The position numbers and the translations under genes were made by a program. DNA of 32,200 bases. Source: Chloroflexota bacterium. GTDB lineage: Bacteria > Chloroflexota > Dehalococcoidia > Bin125. The first letter of the stretch is position 1. Each line of letters begins with the position of its first letter. The stretch spans positions 1-32,200 of the forward strand of contig JAPOXB010000076.1 of assembly GCA_026707335.1 (NCBI GenBank). The letters are read 5' to 3'. The notes below the pieces were generated by a model. It worked only from the letters and a program-made list of their open reading frames with translations, was not told where the DNA came from and searched no databases. Positions 18,579-25,725 of this stretch are shown in pieces.

Positions 18579-19544
18579 CTAGACGCGGGCGGCGTCGAGC
18601 GCCGTCAGGAACGGCTGCACGGCCGCCAGGAAGCCGGGCGTGTTCTGCGAGTGCACGTTGTGCCCGCAGTCGGGCACGGTGACCAGCCGCCCGTCCGGCA
18701 GCGCCGCGACGAAGCGCTCCGCCCCCTCCGCCTCCAGCACGTTCGACTGCGCGCCGCGCACGACCAGCGTGGGCGTGTCGATCGCCCGCACGTCGTCCAT
18801 GCCCAGGCGCGGCGCGTGCTCGTAGCGGGCGCGGCGGAAGCCCTCGTCGTGCAGGATGCGATCCGACTTGCTGATGTACTTGCCGTCGATGCGGCGGATG
18901 AGGTTGTAGCGCGCCGTGCGCTCCATGTGCGCCCGCGTGCGGAAGGGGTCGTACTTGACGACCCGCTCCACGAACTCGTCGATCGAGTCGAACTCCCGGT
19001 TCTTGCTGACGAAGTTGCCGATGATGCGGGTGCCCGCCTCGGAGACCTGGGGGCCCATGTCGACGATGACGAGGCCCCGCGCGACGCCGGGATGGCTGAG
19101 CGCCAGATTCAGCGTGACCATGCCGCCCATGCTGTGGCCGAACACGATCGGGTCGCGGAGGCCCTCGCCGGCGATGAAGGCGGCGGCGTCGGCGGCCATG
19201 GCGGGCGACGAGTAGTCGGCGTCGCGCACCCACTCCGTGTCGCCGTGCCCCCGCTGGTCGAGCGCGTAGACGTGGTAGCGATCGGCCAGGTGCAGGCTGA
19301 CGAGGTCCCAGGAGTGCGCCGATTGGTTGCCGCCGTGCAGCAGCACCACCGGCGGCGCCGACGGGTCGCCCCACTCCAGCAGGTGCAGCCGCAGGTGATT
19401 GACGACGACGTTGCGGGAGACGTAGCGCACGAACCCCGGATGCGGGATGCCCAGTTCGGCGGCGCTGCGCTGCAGGCTGGCGAACTCGTCGAACGTGGTC
19501 ATGTCCAGCGGGCCGGCGTCGGCGGCGAATTCGTTCAGGTGCAT
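18579..19544 (-). CDS. Alpha/beta hydrolase
   Basis: This is a cytoplasmic serine hydrolase of the alpha/beta fold with unknown substrate. The 321-residue protein has the oxyanion motif LLHGGNQSAHSWD near 67, DQRGHGDTEW near 95, the nucleophile elbow GHSMGG with S138, and the late DCGHNVHSQNTPGF with the catalytic His near the end. A helical lid lies between about 165 and 245. The start at 19544 has GGGAGAG 2-3 nt upstream; the in-frame Met 15 codons later is an alternative. A strong extended -10 lies 56 nt upstream. It diverges from the short-chain dehydrogenase gene and converges on the diiron protein gene with a 9 bp gap. Confidence 0.9.
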   Translation of the reverse strand: MHLNEFAADAGPLDMTTFDEFASLQRSAAELGIPHPGFVRYVSRNVVVNHLRLHLLEWGDPSAPPVVLLHGGNQSAHSWDLVSLHLADRYHVYALDQRGHGDTEWVRDADYSSPAMAADAAAFIAGEGLRDPIVFGHSMGGMVTLNLALSHPGVARGLVIVDMGPQVSEAGTRIIGNFVSKNREFDSIDEFVERVVKYDPFRTRAHMERTARYNLIRRIDGKYISKSDRILHDEGFRRARYEHAPRLGMDDVRAIDTPTLVVRGAQSNVLEAEGAERFVAALPDGRLVTVPDCGHNVHSQNTPGFLAAVQPFLTALDAARV

Positions 19545-19599
19545 GGCTCTCCCGGACCGCGTCGGCGCCGTCGCGCGGCGCCCGACCGGCACGCTGGGG

Positions 19600-19605
19600 A
19601 ATATA
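19600..19605 (-). promoter_or_regulatory. Extended -10 promoter for the alpha/beta hydrolase gene
   Basis: On the minus strand the sequence reads TGATATATT: hexamer TATATT (five of six) with a TGn extension directly before it. It would yield a leader of about 48 nt. The -35 position is GC-rich and unlike consensus, as expected for an extended -10 promoter. Confidence 0.55.
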
Positions 19606-19652
19606 TCAGCCGCCGCCGTCCCGGCCGGGCCGACGGCGGCGCGCGCATTCGC

Positions 19653-19658
19653 TAGCCT
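19653..19658 (+). promoter_or_regulatory. -10 element for the short-chain dehydrogenase gene
   Basis: TAGCCT lies about 43 nt before the ATG at 19701. The resulting leader would hold the GGAGGG ribosome site at 19691-19696. No -35 is visible. It lies back to back with the hydrolase promoter at 19600-19605. Confidence 0.4.
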
Positions 19659-19700
19659 GCCGCTTGGCCGTCGCGGGACGGCGCGCGCATGGAGGGCGCC

Positions 19701-20537
19701 ATGGCACGGCTCGACGGCAAGGTGGCGGTCATCACGGGCGGCGCCTCCGGCATCGGGGAGAGCGCGGTGCGCCTGTTCGTGGCCGAGGGGGCGCGCGTCG
19801 TCATCGGCGACGTGCAGGAGGAGCGCGCACGGGCGCTCGCCGCCGAGTTGGGGTCGGCGACGCGGGCCGTCGTCGCGGACGTGCGCGAGGACCGCGCCGT
19901 CGCGGGGCTGGTGGCGACGGCGGTCGAGGAGTTCGGCGCGCTGGACGTGATGTACAACAACGCCGGCGTGGGCATGGTGGAGGGCGAGATCGCGGACGCG
20001 CCGGAGGAGACGTTCGACTTCGTTACGGCGATCAACCTCAAGGGCGTCTGGCTGGGCATCAAGCACGCGGCGCGGCGGATGCGGGAGCACGGCGGCGGCG
20101 CGATCATCTCCACCGCCTCGGTCGCCGGGTTGCACGGCTTCGAGCGCCAGGCGGTCTACGCGATGACGAAGGCCGGCGTGATCTCGCTCACGAGCAGCGC
20201 CGCCGCCGAGGGCGGGCCCCACGGCATCCGCGTCAACTGCATCTGCCCTGGCGGGATCGTCACGCCGCTCTCGGCGCCGTCCCCGCGGGCGGAGGAGATC
20301 GTCGCGGAGCGCTTCGCCGACATCCATCCGCTGGGGCGCGCGGGGCAGCCGCTCGACATCGCGCAGGCGGCGCTGTGGCTGGCCAGCGACGAGTCGAGCC
20401 TCGTCACCGGGCAGGCGATCGTCGTGGACGGGGGCTGGAGCAGCGTCGACGCCCGCTGGCAGCGCCTGATCGGGCAGATGAGCGATCGCAATCGGGCCGG
20501 CGTGCGGCCGGGCGGCGCGCCGCTCGACGCCGAGTGA
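19701..20537 (+). CDS. Short-chain dehydrogenase/reductase
   Basis: This is an NAD(P)-dependent oxidoreductase of the classical SDR family, probably acting on an alcohol or ketone; the substrate is not readable. The 278-residue protein has the nucleotide motif TGGASGIG at 12-19, NNAG at 86-89, and the catalytic residues S140, Y153 and K157 (YAMTK). PGGIVTPL and GQAIVVDGGWSS complete the family pattern. An acidic residue after the second strand (IGDVQ) hints at NAD rather than NADP. The start is ATG 19701 rather than the in-frame ATG 19689, because GGAGGG sits 4 nt before the former and overlaps the latter. It faces the LLM oxidoreductase gene with a 9 bp gap. Confidence 0.93.
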   Translation: MARLDGKVAVITGGASGIGESAVRLFVAEGARVVIGDVQEERARALAAELGSATRAVVADVREDRAVAGLVATAVEEFGALDVMYNNAGVGMVEGEIADAPEETFDFVTAINLKGVWLGIKHAARRMREHGGGAIISTASVAGLHGFERQAVYAMTKAGVISLTSSAAAEGGPHGIRVNCICPGGIVTPLSAPSPRAEEIVAERFADIHPLGRAGQPLDIAQAALWLASDESSLVTGQAIVVDGGWSSVDARWQRLIGQMSDRNRAGVRPGGAPLDAE

Positions 20538-20546
20538 CCGGCCGGG

Positions 20547-21599
20547 CTAAGCGCCGCCGCGCGTACCGGCGAGGTCGGCCATGAGTTCCAGCGCCTCCGG
20601 CTGGCGGGCCGTGACGGTGATCCCCGTGATGCCGCAGTCCTCCCAAGCCTTGTAGCGCTCGCGAATGCGGTCGGCGGGGCCGATCAGCGCCATCTCGTCG
20701 ATGAACTCGTCGGGCACGGCCTCCATCGCCTCCGCCCGCCGGCCCGACAGGTAGAGGTCCTGCACGGTCTCCGCGGCCTCGCCGTAGCCGTAGCGGACCA
20801 TGACGTCGTTGTGGAAGTTCTTCGAGCGCGCACCCATGCCGCCCATGTACAGCGCCACGTTGGGCCGCATCTGGCGGATGCACTCGCCCACGTCGTCGTT
20901 GACGATGACGGTGCAGGCGGCCTGGATCTCGAAGTCGTCCAGCGCCTTGGGCGCGTCGCTCGCCGTGCCGCGCTGCATGCCCTCGTCGAGCCAGGGCTGA
21001 TACTGCTCCATGCGGTAGGGCGAGAACCACATCGGCAGCCAGCCGTCGGCCAGCTCGGCGGTGGCCTTGACGTTCGCCGGGCCCAGGGAGGCGACGTAGA
21101 TCGGCAGTTGCTGCATGTGCAGGATCGACTTGAGCGGCTTGCCGAGGCCGCTCGACCCGGGGCCCTGATAGGGCAGTTGGTACTCCGACCCCTCGTAGGT
21201 GACCGGCTCCTCGCGGGCGAGGATCTTGCGCAGCACCTCGATGTACTCCCGCACGCGCGTGGCCGGCTTGCCCCAGGGCTGCCCGTGCCAGCCCTCGACG
21301 ACCTGCGGGCCGGAGAGGCCCAGCCCGACGATCACGCGGCCGCCGCCGGCCAGTTGATCGAGCGTCGCCATGGTCATCGCCGTCATCGCGGGCGTGCGCG
21401 CGGGGATCTGCAGGATGCCCGTGCCCAGCTTGATCCGCTCCGTGTGCGCGGCGATGAAGGCCAGCGGCGTGACCGCGTCGGAGCCGTAGGCCTCCGCCGT
21501 CCAGACCGAGTCGTAGCCCAACGCCTCGACGCGCTGGATGAGATCGAGGTCGAGCTGGTACCGCGGGCCGAACGCCCCCGCGCTGAATCCGAGTTTCAT
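20547..21599 (-). CDS. LLM-class F420-dependent oxidoreductase
   Basis: This is a luciferase-like TIM-barrel flavin or deazaflavin oxidoreductase; most relatives use coenzyme F420, but the substrate is unknown. The 350-residue protein shows the family pattern: VEALGYDSVWTAEAYGSDAVTPLAFIAAHTERIKLG in the first third, AMTAMTMATLDQLAGGGRVIVGLGLSGPQVVEGWHG around 75-105, and LPIYVASLGPANVKATAELADGWLP near 180. The end carries ALIGPADRIRERYKAWEDCGITGITV, the usual closing helix and strand. The ATG at 21599 has AGGGGGA 6 nt upstream. It follows the glyoxalase-like gene after 52 bp on the same strand. A second, divergent paralogue lies at 26782-27720. Confidence 0.9.
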   Translation of the reverse strand: MKLGFSAGAFGPRYQLDLDLIQRVEALGYDSVWTAEAYGSDAVTPLAFIAAHTERIKLGTGILQIPARTPAMTAMTMATLDQLAGGGRVIVGLGLSGPQVVEGWHGQPWGKPATRVREYIEVLRKILAREEPVTYEGSEYQLPYQGPGSSGLGKPLKSILHMQQLPIYVASLGPANVKATAELADGWLPMWFSPYRMEQYQPWLDEGMQRGTASDAPKALDDFEIQAACTVIVNDDVGECIRQMRPNVALYMGGMGARSKNFHNDVMVRYGYGEAAETVQDLYLSGRRAEAMEAVPDEFIDEMALIGPADRIRERYKAWEDCGITGITVTARQPEALELMADLAGTRGGA

Positions 21600-21651
21600 G
21601 CGTGGTCCCCCTCACCAAGCCCGGCCCGGATGGAGCGGGCGCGTACGCCGG

Positions 21652-22296
21652 TCAGGTTAGCCGCACGACACCGTTCGGTGTGTCCAACGTGGCCAGGAGT
21701 GCGGCGGGCCCCTCCTCGACCGGCAGCGCCAGGCCGAGCGCCGCGAGGGCGGCCTCCACCTCGGCCGGGCGCGGGTGGCGCCCGGCGAGGGCCGTGAGGC
21801 GGCAGCCGATCGGCGCGGTCGCCGCGGGGTGGGGCGCGTCGCCCCAGTCGATCAGGAAGGGAACCAGGCCGCCCGCCGCCGGCCCGCCGCGCGTGAGCGT
21901 CCAGACCAGTTCGACGCCGTCCGGCCGGCGACGGCGCATGGTGCGCGCCTCTCCCGGATCGAAGCCGCGCGCCCGCGCCGCGGCCACGCGCGCCTCGAGG
22001 TTGGTCGCCTTCGCCGCCCAGCCGGCCAGCCGCGGCGCATCGAGGTCGTCGAGCCCGAAGGGGCGCCGCCGTCCGACCGGGTCGGGCTGACCGGGGTCCG
22101 GCGCGATGATCTCCAGGTAGGCGCCGTCGCCCAGATCGAGCAGGGCGTTGTGCGACCCCGCGCCCGGGTGACTGCCGCCGTAGGCCGGGCGCACCCCCAG
22201 CCGCGCCTCCAGATCGGCGACGGCGGCGTCCAGGTCGGGCGCGGCGTAGACGACGTGATCCACGATCTGGTCGGGCGTCGGCGCGGCGGCGCTCAC
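21652..22296 (-). CDS. Glyoxalase-like (VOC superfamily) protein
   Basis: This is a vicinal-oxygen-chelate fold protein of the glyoxalase-like domain type; its reaction is unknown. The 214-residue protein opens with IVDHVVYAAPDLDAAVADLEARLGVRPAYGGSHPGAGSHNALLDLGDGAYLEIIAPDP, the first beta-alpha-beta-beta-beta module with the His and Glu positions of a metal site. A second, more degenerate module follows (TLTRGG to the C-terminus). It starts with GTG at 22296, which overlaps the TGA of the M20 gene as GTGA, so it is translated by coupling to that gene. Co-function with the amidohydrolase is therefore likely, though nothing in the sequence identifies the substrate. Confidence 0.83.
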   Translation of the reverse strand: MSAAAPTPDQIVDHVVYAAPDLDAAVADLEARLGVRPAYGGSHPGAGSHNALLDLGDGAYLEIIAPDPGQPDPVGRRRPFGLDDLDAPRLAGWAAKATNLEARVAAARARGFDPGEARTMRRRRPDGVELVWTLTRGGPAAGGLVPFLIDWGDAPHPAATAPIGCRLTALAGRHPRPAEVEAALAALGLALPVEEGPAALLATLDTPNGVVRLT

Positions 22297-23501
22297 GGCG
22301 CGGCCCCCGTCCCGGCGTCGAAGTCGGCCCGCGCGCGGCTGCGCAGGCCGGCGTCGGTGAGTAGGTCGAGGGCCGTAATCGCCATCGCCTTGGCCGCGAC
22401 GATCATCGCGTCGTGGGCGGCCGGGGTCGCCGCGGCCTCGGCGAACTCGGGCGTATGGTTCCCGGCCGCGGCGGGGATGCCGAAGACGGGGTGGATCGAC
22501 GGCACGACGTAGCTGACGTTGCCCATGTCGGTGCTGAAGGCGCTGAAGCCCGCCGGATCCTCACGGGGCGGCGCGCCCAGGGCGCACAGGTTGTCGGCGT
22601 AGCGCGCGACGATGGGCTCGCAGTGCCGCATGTCGAGGTACTCGGGGCCGTTCTCCCCCACCTCCAGGGTGCAACCGGCCGACTCGGCGCCGGCCCGGAA
22701 GCAGGCGAGGACGCGCTCCTTGACCTCGGCCAGCATCGCCCGCTCGCGCGCGCGCACGATGAACTCGGCCCGAGTCAGGCTGGGGATGATGTTGGGCTTG
22801 TCGCCGCCGTGCGTGATGACGCCGTGCACCAGCGCGCCGGGCGGCAACTGCTGCCGCAGGGCCGAGATCGCGCTGTAGGCGACCACCATCGCGTCGAGCG
22901 CGTTGCGGCCCTCCCAGGGCGCGCCGGCCGCGTGGGCGTTGCGCCCCCGGTAGACCACGTCGAGCTGCTGCAGCGCGCTGACCGCCGGTCGCAGGAGGTC
23001 GGTGGGGGCGGGGTGCGCCATCAGGGCCGCGTCGGCGTCGGCGAAGGCGCCCCGTTCGATCAGCGCGATCTTGCCGCCGCCGCCCTCCTCGGCGGGCGTG
23101 CCCAGCACGACGACCCGGCCCGGCCCGCCCGACGCCGCCAGTCCGGCGGCCGCGCCGATGCCGGCACCCAGCCCCGCCGCCGCAATCAGGTTGTGCCCGC
23201 AGGCGTGGCCGATCTCCGGCAGCGCGTCGTACTCGCAGCAGATGACGACGCGGGGGCCGTCGCCGCCGGCGCTCGCGCTGAACGCAGTGGGAAGATCGAA
23301 CGCGCCGCGCCGCACCGACAGCCCCGCGGCCTCGGCGGCGTCGGTCAGCACGTCGTGCGCGTGGCGCTCCTCGAAGTTGAGCTCCGGCCGGCCGTGGATC
23401 CGCGCGCTGACCCGGCGCAGTTCCGGCGCGGCGGCGTCGATCGCGGCGATGGCGCGGGCGTGCAGCGCCTCGCGCCCGGACGCGGATGCGGACTGCGGCA
23501 T
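22293..23501 (-). CDS. M20 family amidohydrolase/metallopeptidase
   Basis: This is a metal-dependent amidohydrolase of the AbgB/aminoacylase-like M20 group; it cleaves an N-acyl or peptide amide bond of unknown nature. With the start at 23501 it has 402 residues. Visible motifs are IHGRPELNFEE at 35-45, EYDALPEIGHACGHN at 90-104 with the metal ligands Cys and His, GTPAEEGGGGK with the catalytic Glu pair, GRNAHAAGAPWEGRNALDA of the dimerisation domain, and PVFGIPAAAGNHTPEF with the last His. The ATG at 23501 has GGAGGG 3 nt upstream. An in-frame ATG at 23522 would add seven residues but lies almost at the predicted transcription start. It is coupled to the VOC gene by a 4 nt overlap. Confidence 0.9.
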   Translation of the reverse strand: MPQSASASGREALHARAIAAIDAAAPELRRVSARIHGRPELNFEERHAHDVLTDAAEAAGLSVRRGAFDLPTAFSASAGGDGPRVVICCEYDALPEIGHACGHNLIAAAGLGAGIGAAAGLAASGGPGRVVVLGTPAEEGGGGKIALIERGAFADADAALMAHPAPTDLLRPAVSALQQLDVVYRGRNAHAAGAPWEGRNALDAMVVAYSAISALRQQLPPGALVHGVITHGGDKPNIIPSLTRAEFIVRARERAMLAEVKERVLACFRAGAESAGCTLEVGENGPEYLDMRHCEPIVARYADNLCALGAPPREDPAGFSAFSTDMGNVSYVVPSIHPVFGIPAAAGNHTPEFAEAAATPAAHDAMIVAAKAMAITALDLLTDAGLRSRARADFDAGTGAAP

Positions 23502-23532
23502 GGGCCCTCCAGTTGTCGCCATCGCTGTGAGC

Positions 23533-23538
23533 AGGATA
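23533..23538 (-). promoter_or_regulatory. -10 element for the M20-VOC-LLM leftward run
   Basis: On the minus strand TATCCT lies 10 nt before the upstream ATG (23522) and 31 nt before the ATG at 23501. A start near 23526 would leave about 25 nt of leader carrying GGAGGG for the second ATG. No -35 is seen. Confidence 0.4.
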
Positions 23539-23584
23539 GGGGGCCGCCGGGGCTGGGCGCCCCGCGCGCCGGCGCCGCCGCGAA

Positions 23585-23601
23585 CGTAACCGCCACGTAA
23601 C
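23585..23601. repeat. Tandem CGTAAC half-sites, 11 bp apart, upstream of korAB
   Basis: CGTAAC occurs at 23585-23590 and again at 23596-23601, on the same helix face. The near match CGCAAC lies at 23613-23618. They sit about 50-65 bp before the korA -10 element, a typical place for an activator that binds direct repeats, such as OmpR-type response regulators. The regulator is unknown. Confidence 0.4.
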
Positions 23602-23649
23602 GCTGCAAAGGTCGCAACGGAAGGTGGCTGCGTGCGATGATCGCGCTGC

Positions 23650-23655
23650 TACGAT
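23650..23655 (+). promoter_or_regulatory. Extended -10 promoter for korAB
   Basis: TACGAT is preceded by TGC, giving a TGn extended -10. The -35 position reads GCTGCG and is unlike consensus, which fits dependence on an activator. Transcription would begin near 23662 and leave a leader of about 137 nt that contains a small open frame. Confidence 0.45.
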
Positions 23656-23701
23656 GCAAATGGGTGTGAACGGGTGCGTCCGCACGGGAGGCGACGCAAG
23701 A

Positions 23702-23806
23702 GTGAGACACCTCATGGACCGGCCGGCCGAGCGGGTGACGACGCGCCCGAAGATCGCAATGATCGGGGCGCGCGACAAGGCAGGGAGGGCCAGCACACGT
23801 GGCTGA
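23702..23806 (+). CDS. Possible 34-codon leader frame overlapping the korA start
   Basis: A GTG at 23702 with GGGAGG 10 nt upstream opens a frame of 34 codons. It ends at TGA 23804-23806, overlapping the korA GTG (23799) by 8 nt. The middle reads TTRPKIAMIGARDK, which resembles the beginning of malate dehydrogenases (PKIAxIGAG), but the match ends there. It may be a coupling leader peptide, a decayed dehydrogenase fragment or chance. The rest of the 137 nt leader shows no recognisable riboswitch. Confidence 0.25.
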   Translation: MRHLMDRPAERVTTRPKIAMIGARDKAGRASTRG

Positions 23807-25685
23807 GTCGCCCACGCCCGGATCGTACTCACGGGCGCCGATCGCCGAGCGCGAGCGGGCCACCATCCGTTTCGCGGGCGATTCCGGCGACGGGATGCAA
23901 CTGGCGGGCAACCGCTTCACCGACGCCACCGCCCTGTTCGGTAACGACTTCAGCACGCTGCCCGATTTCCCGGCCGAGATCCGCGCGCCCGCCGGCTCCC
24001 TGGCGGGCGTGAGTTCGTTCCAGATCAGCTTCTCCCGCAACACGATCCACACGCCCGGCGACGCGCCCGACGCGCTGGTCGCGATGAACCCGGCGGCGCT
24101 GCGCGTGCACGCCAAGGAACTGGTCCGCGGCGGGCTGCTGATCGTCAACGCCGACGCGTTCACGGGCGCCAACCTGCGCAAGGCCGGCTACACGAGCAAC
24201 CCGCTCAAGGACGGTTCCTTGGCCGACTACCGCCTGCTCGAGGTCCCGATCACGAAGCTCGCAACGACAGCGGCGGCCGAGGCGGGCGTCAGCGGCCAGA
24301 ACGCCGAGCGCACGAAGAACTTCTTCGCGCTGGGCATGATCTACTGGCTCTACGACCGCGACCTCGCGCCGAGCATCGCCTGGATCGAGGAGAAGTTCGC
24401 CCGGCGTCCGGCCATCGTCGAGGCGAACACGGCGGCGCTCAAGGCCGGCCACGCCTACGCCGAGACGGCCGAGCTCGCCGACGCGCACGTCGCGGTGCCG
24501 CCGGCCGCGCTCGCGCCCGGCACCTACCGCACGGTCACCGGCAACGAGGCGACCGCCATCGGACTGGTGGCCGCGCAGGAGTTGAGCGGGCTGCAGCTCT
24601 TCTACGGCAGCTACCCCATCACGCCGGCCAGCGACATCCTGCATTCGCTGGCCTCGTACCAGCGCTTCGGCGTCAAGACGTTCCAGGCGGAGGATGAGAT
24701 CGCGGCGGTGGGGGCGGCCATCGGGGCGGCCTTCGGCGGTTCCATCGGCGTGACCGGCACCAGCGGGCCCGGCCTGGCGCTGAAGAGCGAGGCGATCGGC
24801 CTGGCCGTGATGACCGAGCTGCCGATCATCGTGCTCGACATCCAGCGCGGCGGGCCCAGCACCGGCCTGCCCACGAAGACCGAGCAGGCCGACCTGCTGC
24901 AGGCGATGTTCGGCCGCAACGGCGAGAGCCCCGTCTGCGTCGTCGCGCCGCGCAGCCCCGGCGACTGCTTCTACATGGTGATGGAGGCCGTGCGCCTGGC
25001 CTTCGCCGCGATGACCCCGGTCGTCTTCCTGTCGGACGGCTACCTGGCCAACACGGCCGAGCCCTGGCCGGTGCCCGACGTGGCCGAGCTGCCCCGCATC
25101 GAGGTGCGATTCCACGAGGACCCGCGCACCTTCGCGCCCTACTCCCGCGACCCGGAGACGCTGGCGCGGCAGTACGCGGTGCCCGGCACGACCGGCCTGC
25201 AGCACCGCATCGGCGGGCTGGAGAAGGCCGACGGCTCGGGCGACGTGTCGTACGACCCGGCCAACCACCAGCAGATGGTCGCCCTGCGAGCCGAGAAGAT
25301 CGCGCGCATCGCGCGGATGATCCCGGCGCAAGAGGTGGAGGGGCCGCCGTCGGGCGACGTGCTGGTGCTCTCCTGGGGCAGCACCTACGGCCCGGCGGTC
25401 ACGGCCGTCGAGGAGGCGCGCGCGCAGGGCGCCGACGTTTCGCTCGCGCACCTGCGCTACCTCAACCCCTTCCCGGCCAACCTGGGCGACGTGCTGCGCG
25501 GCTTCCGCACGGTGCTGATCCCCGAGAACAACGCCGGCCAGTTGCGCATGCTGGTGCGCGCGAAGTTCCTAGTCGACGCCCGCGGCCTCAACAAGGTCTC
25601 CGGGCAGCCGTTCAGCGCCGGTGAGATCACGGACCAGATCATGGCGCTGCGCAGCGCGCGACCGTCGGCCGTGCGCGCGTCGTAG
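23799..25685 (+). CDS. korA: 2-oxoacid:ferredoxin oxidoreductase, fused gamma-alpha subunit (probably 2-oxoglutarate)
   Basis: With KorB it should convert 2-oxoglutarate, CoA and oxidised ferredoxin to succinyl-CoA and CO2. The 628-residue protein has an N-terminal gamma domain (about 20-210; FAGDSGDGMQLAGNRF near 25) followed by the alpha pyrimidine-binding domain with YPITP at 272-276. The family block GTSGPGLALKSEAIGLAVMTELPIIVLDIQRGGPSTGLPTKTEQADLLQAMFGRNGE follows in pieces, and a C-terminal transketolase-like domain ends with VLIPENNAGQL. The gamma-alpha fusion is typical of the two-subunit enzymes of aerobes and actinobacteria. The GTG at 23799 has GGGAGGG 9 nt upstream. The korB ATG lies 40 bp downstream. 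Pyruvate or branched-chain 2-oxoacids are possible alternative substrates. Confidence 0.93.
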   Translation: MAESPTPGSYSRAPIAERERATIRFAGDSGDGMQLAGNRFTDATALFGNDFSTLPDFPAEIRAPAGSLAGVSSFQISFSRNTIHTPGDAPDALVAMNPAALRVHAKELVRGGLLIVNADAFTGANLRKAGYTSNPLKDGSLADYRLLEVPITKLATTAAAEAGVSGQNAERTKNFFALGMIYWLYDRDLAPSIAWIEEKFARRPAIVEANTAALKAGHAYAETAELADAHVAVPPAALAPGTYRTVTGNEATAIGLVAAQELSGLQLFYGSYPITPASDILHSLASYQRFGVKTFQAEDEIAAVGAAIGAAFGGSIGVTGTSGPGLALKSEAIGLAVMTELPIIVLDIQRGGPSTGLPTKTEQADLLQAMFGRNGESPVCVVAPRSPGDCFYMVMEAVRLAFAAMTPVVFLSDGYLANTAEPWPVPDVAELPRIEVRFHEDPRTFAPYSRDPETLARQYAVPGTTGLQHRIGGLEKADGSGDVSYDPANHQQMVALRAEKIARIARMIPAQEVEGPPSGDVLVLSWGSTYGPAVTAVEEARAQGADVSLAHLRYLNPFPANLGDVLRGFRTVLIPENNAGQLRMLVRAKFLVDARGLNKVSGQPFSAGEITDQIMALRSARPSAVRAS

Positions 25686-25725
25686 CGGGAACGCGAGAGC
25701 GACGAGAGAGCGAGGAGACGCGGAG

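Noticed and set aside
23502-23522. An earlier start for the M20 amidohydrolase at ATG 23522
   Set aside because: It would be almost leaderless and adds only MATTGGP. The ATG at 23501 has GGAGGG. It is not fully excluded, because leaderless starts occur nearby.
23624-23701. An upstream extension of the korA leader frame back to ATG 23624
   Set aside because: It would begin ahead of the predicted transcription start near 23662 and has no ribosome site.
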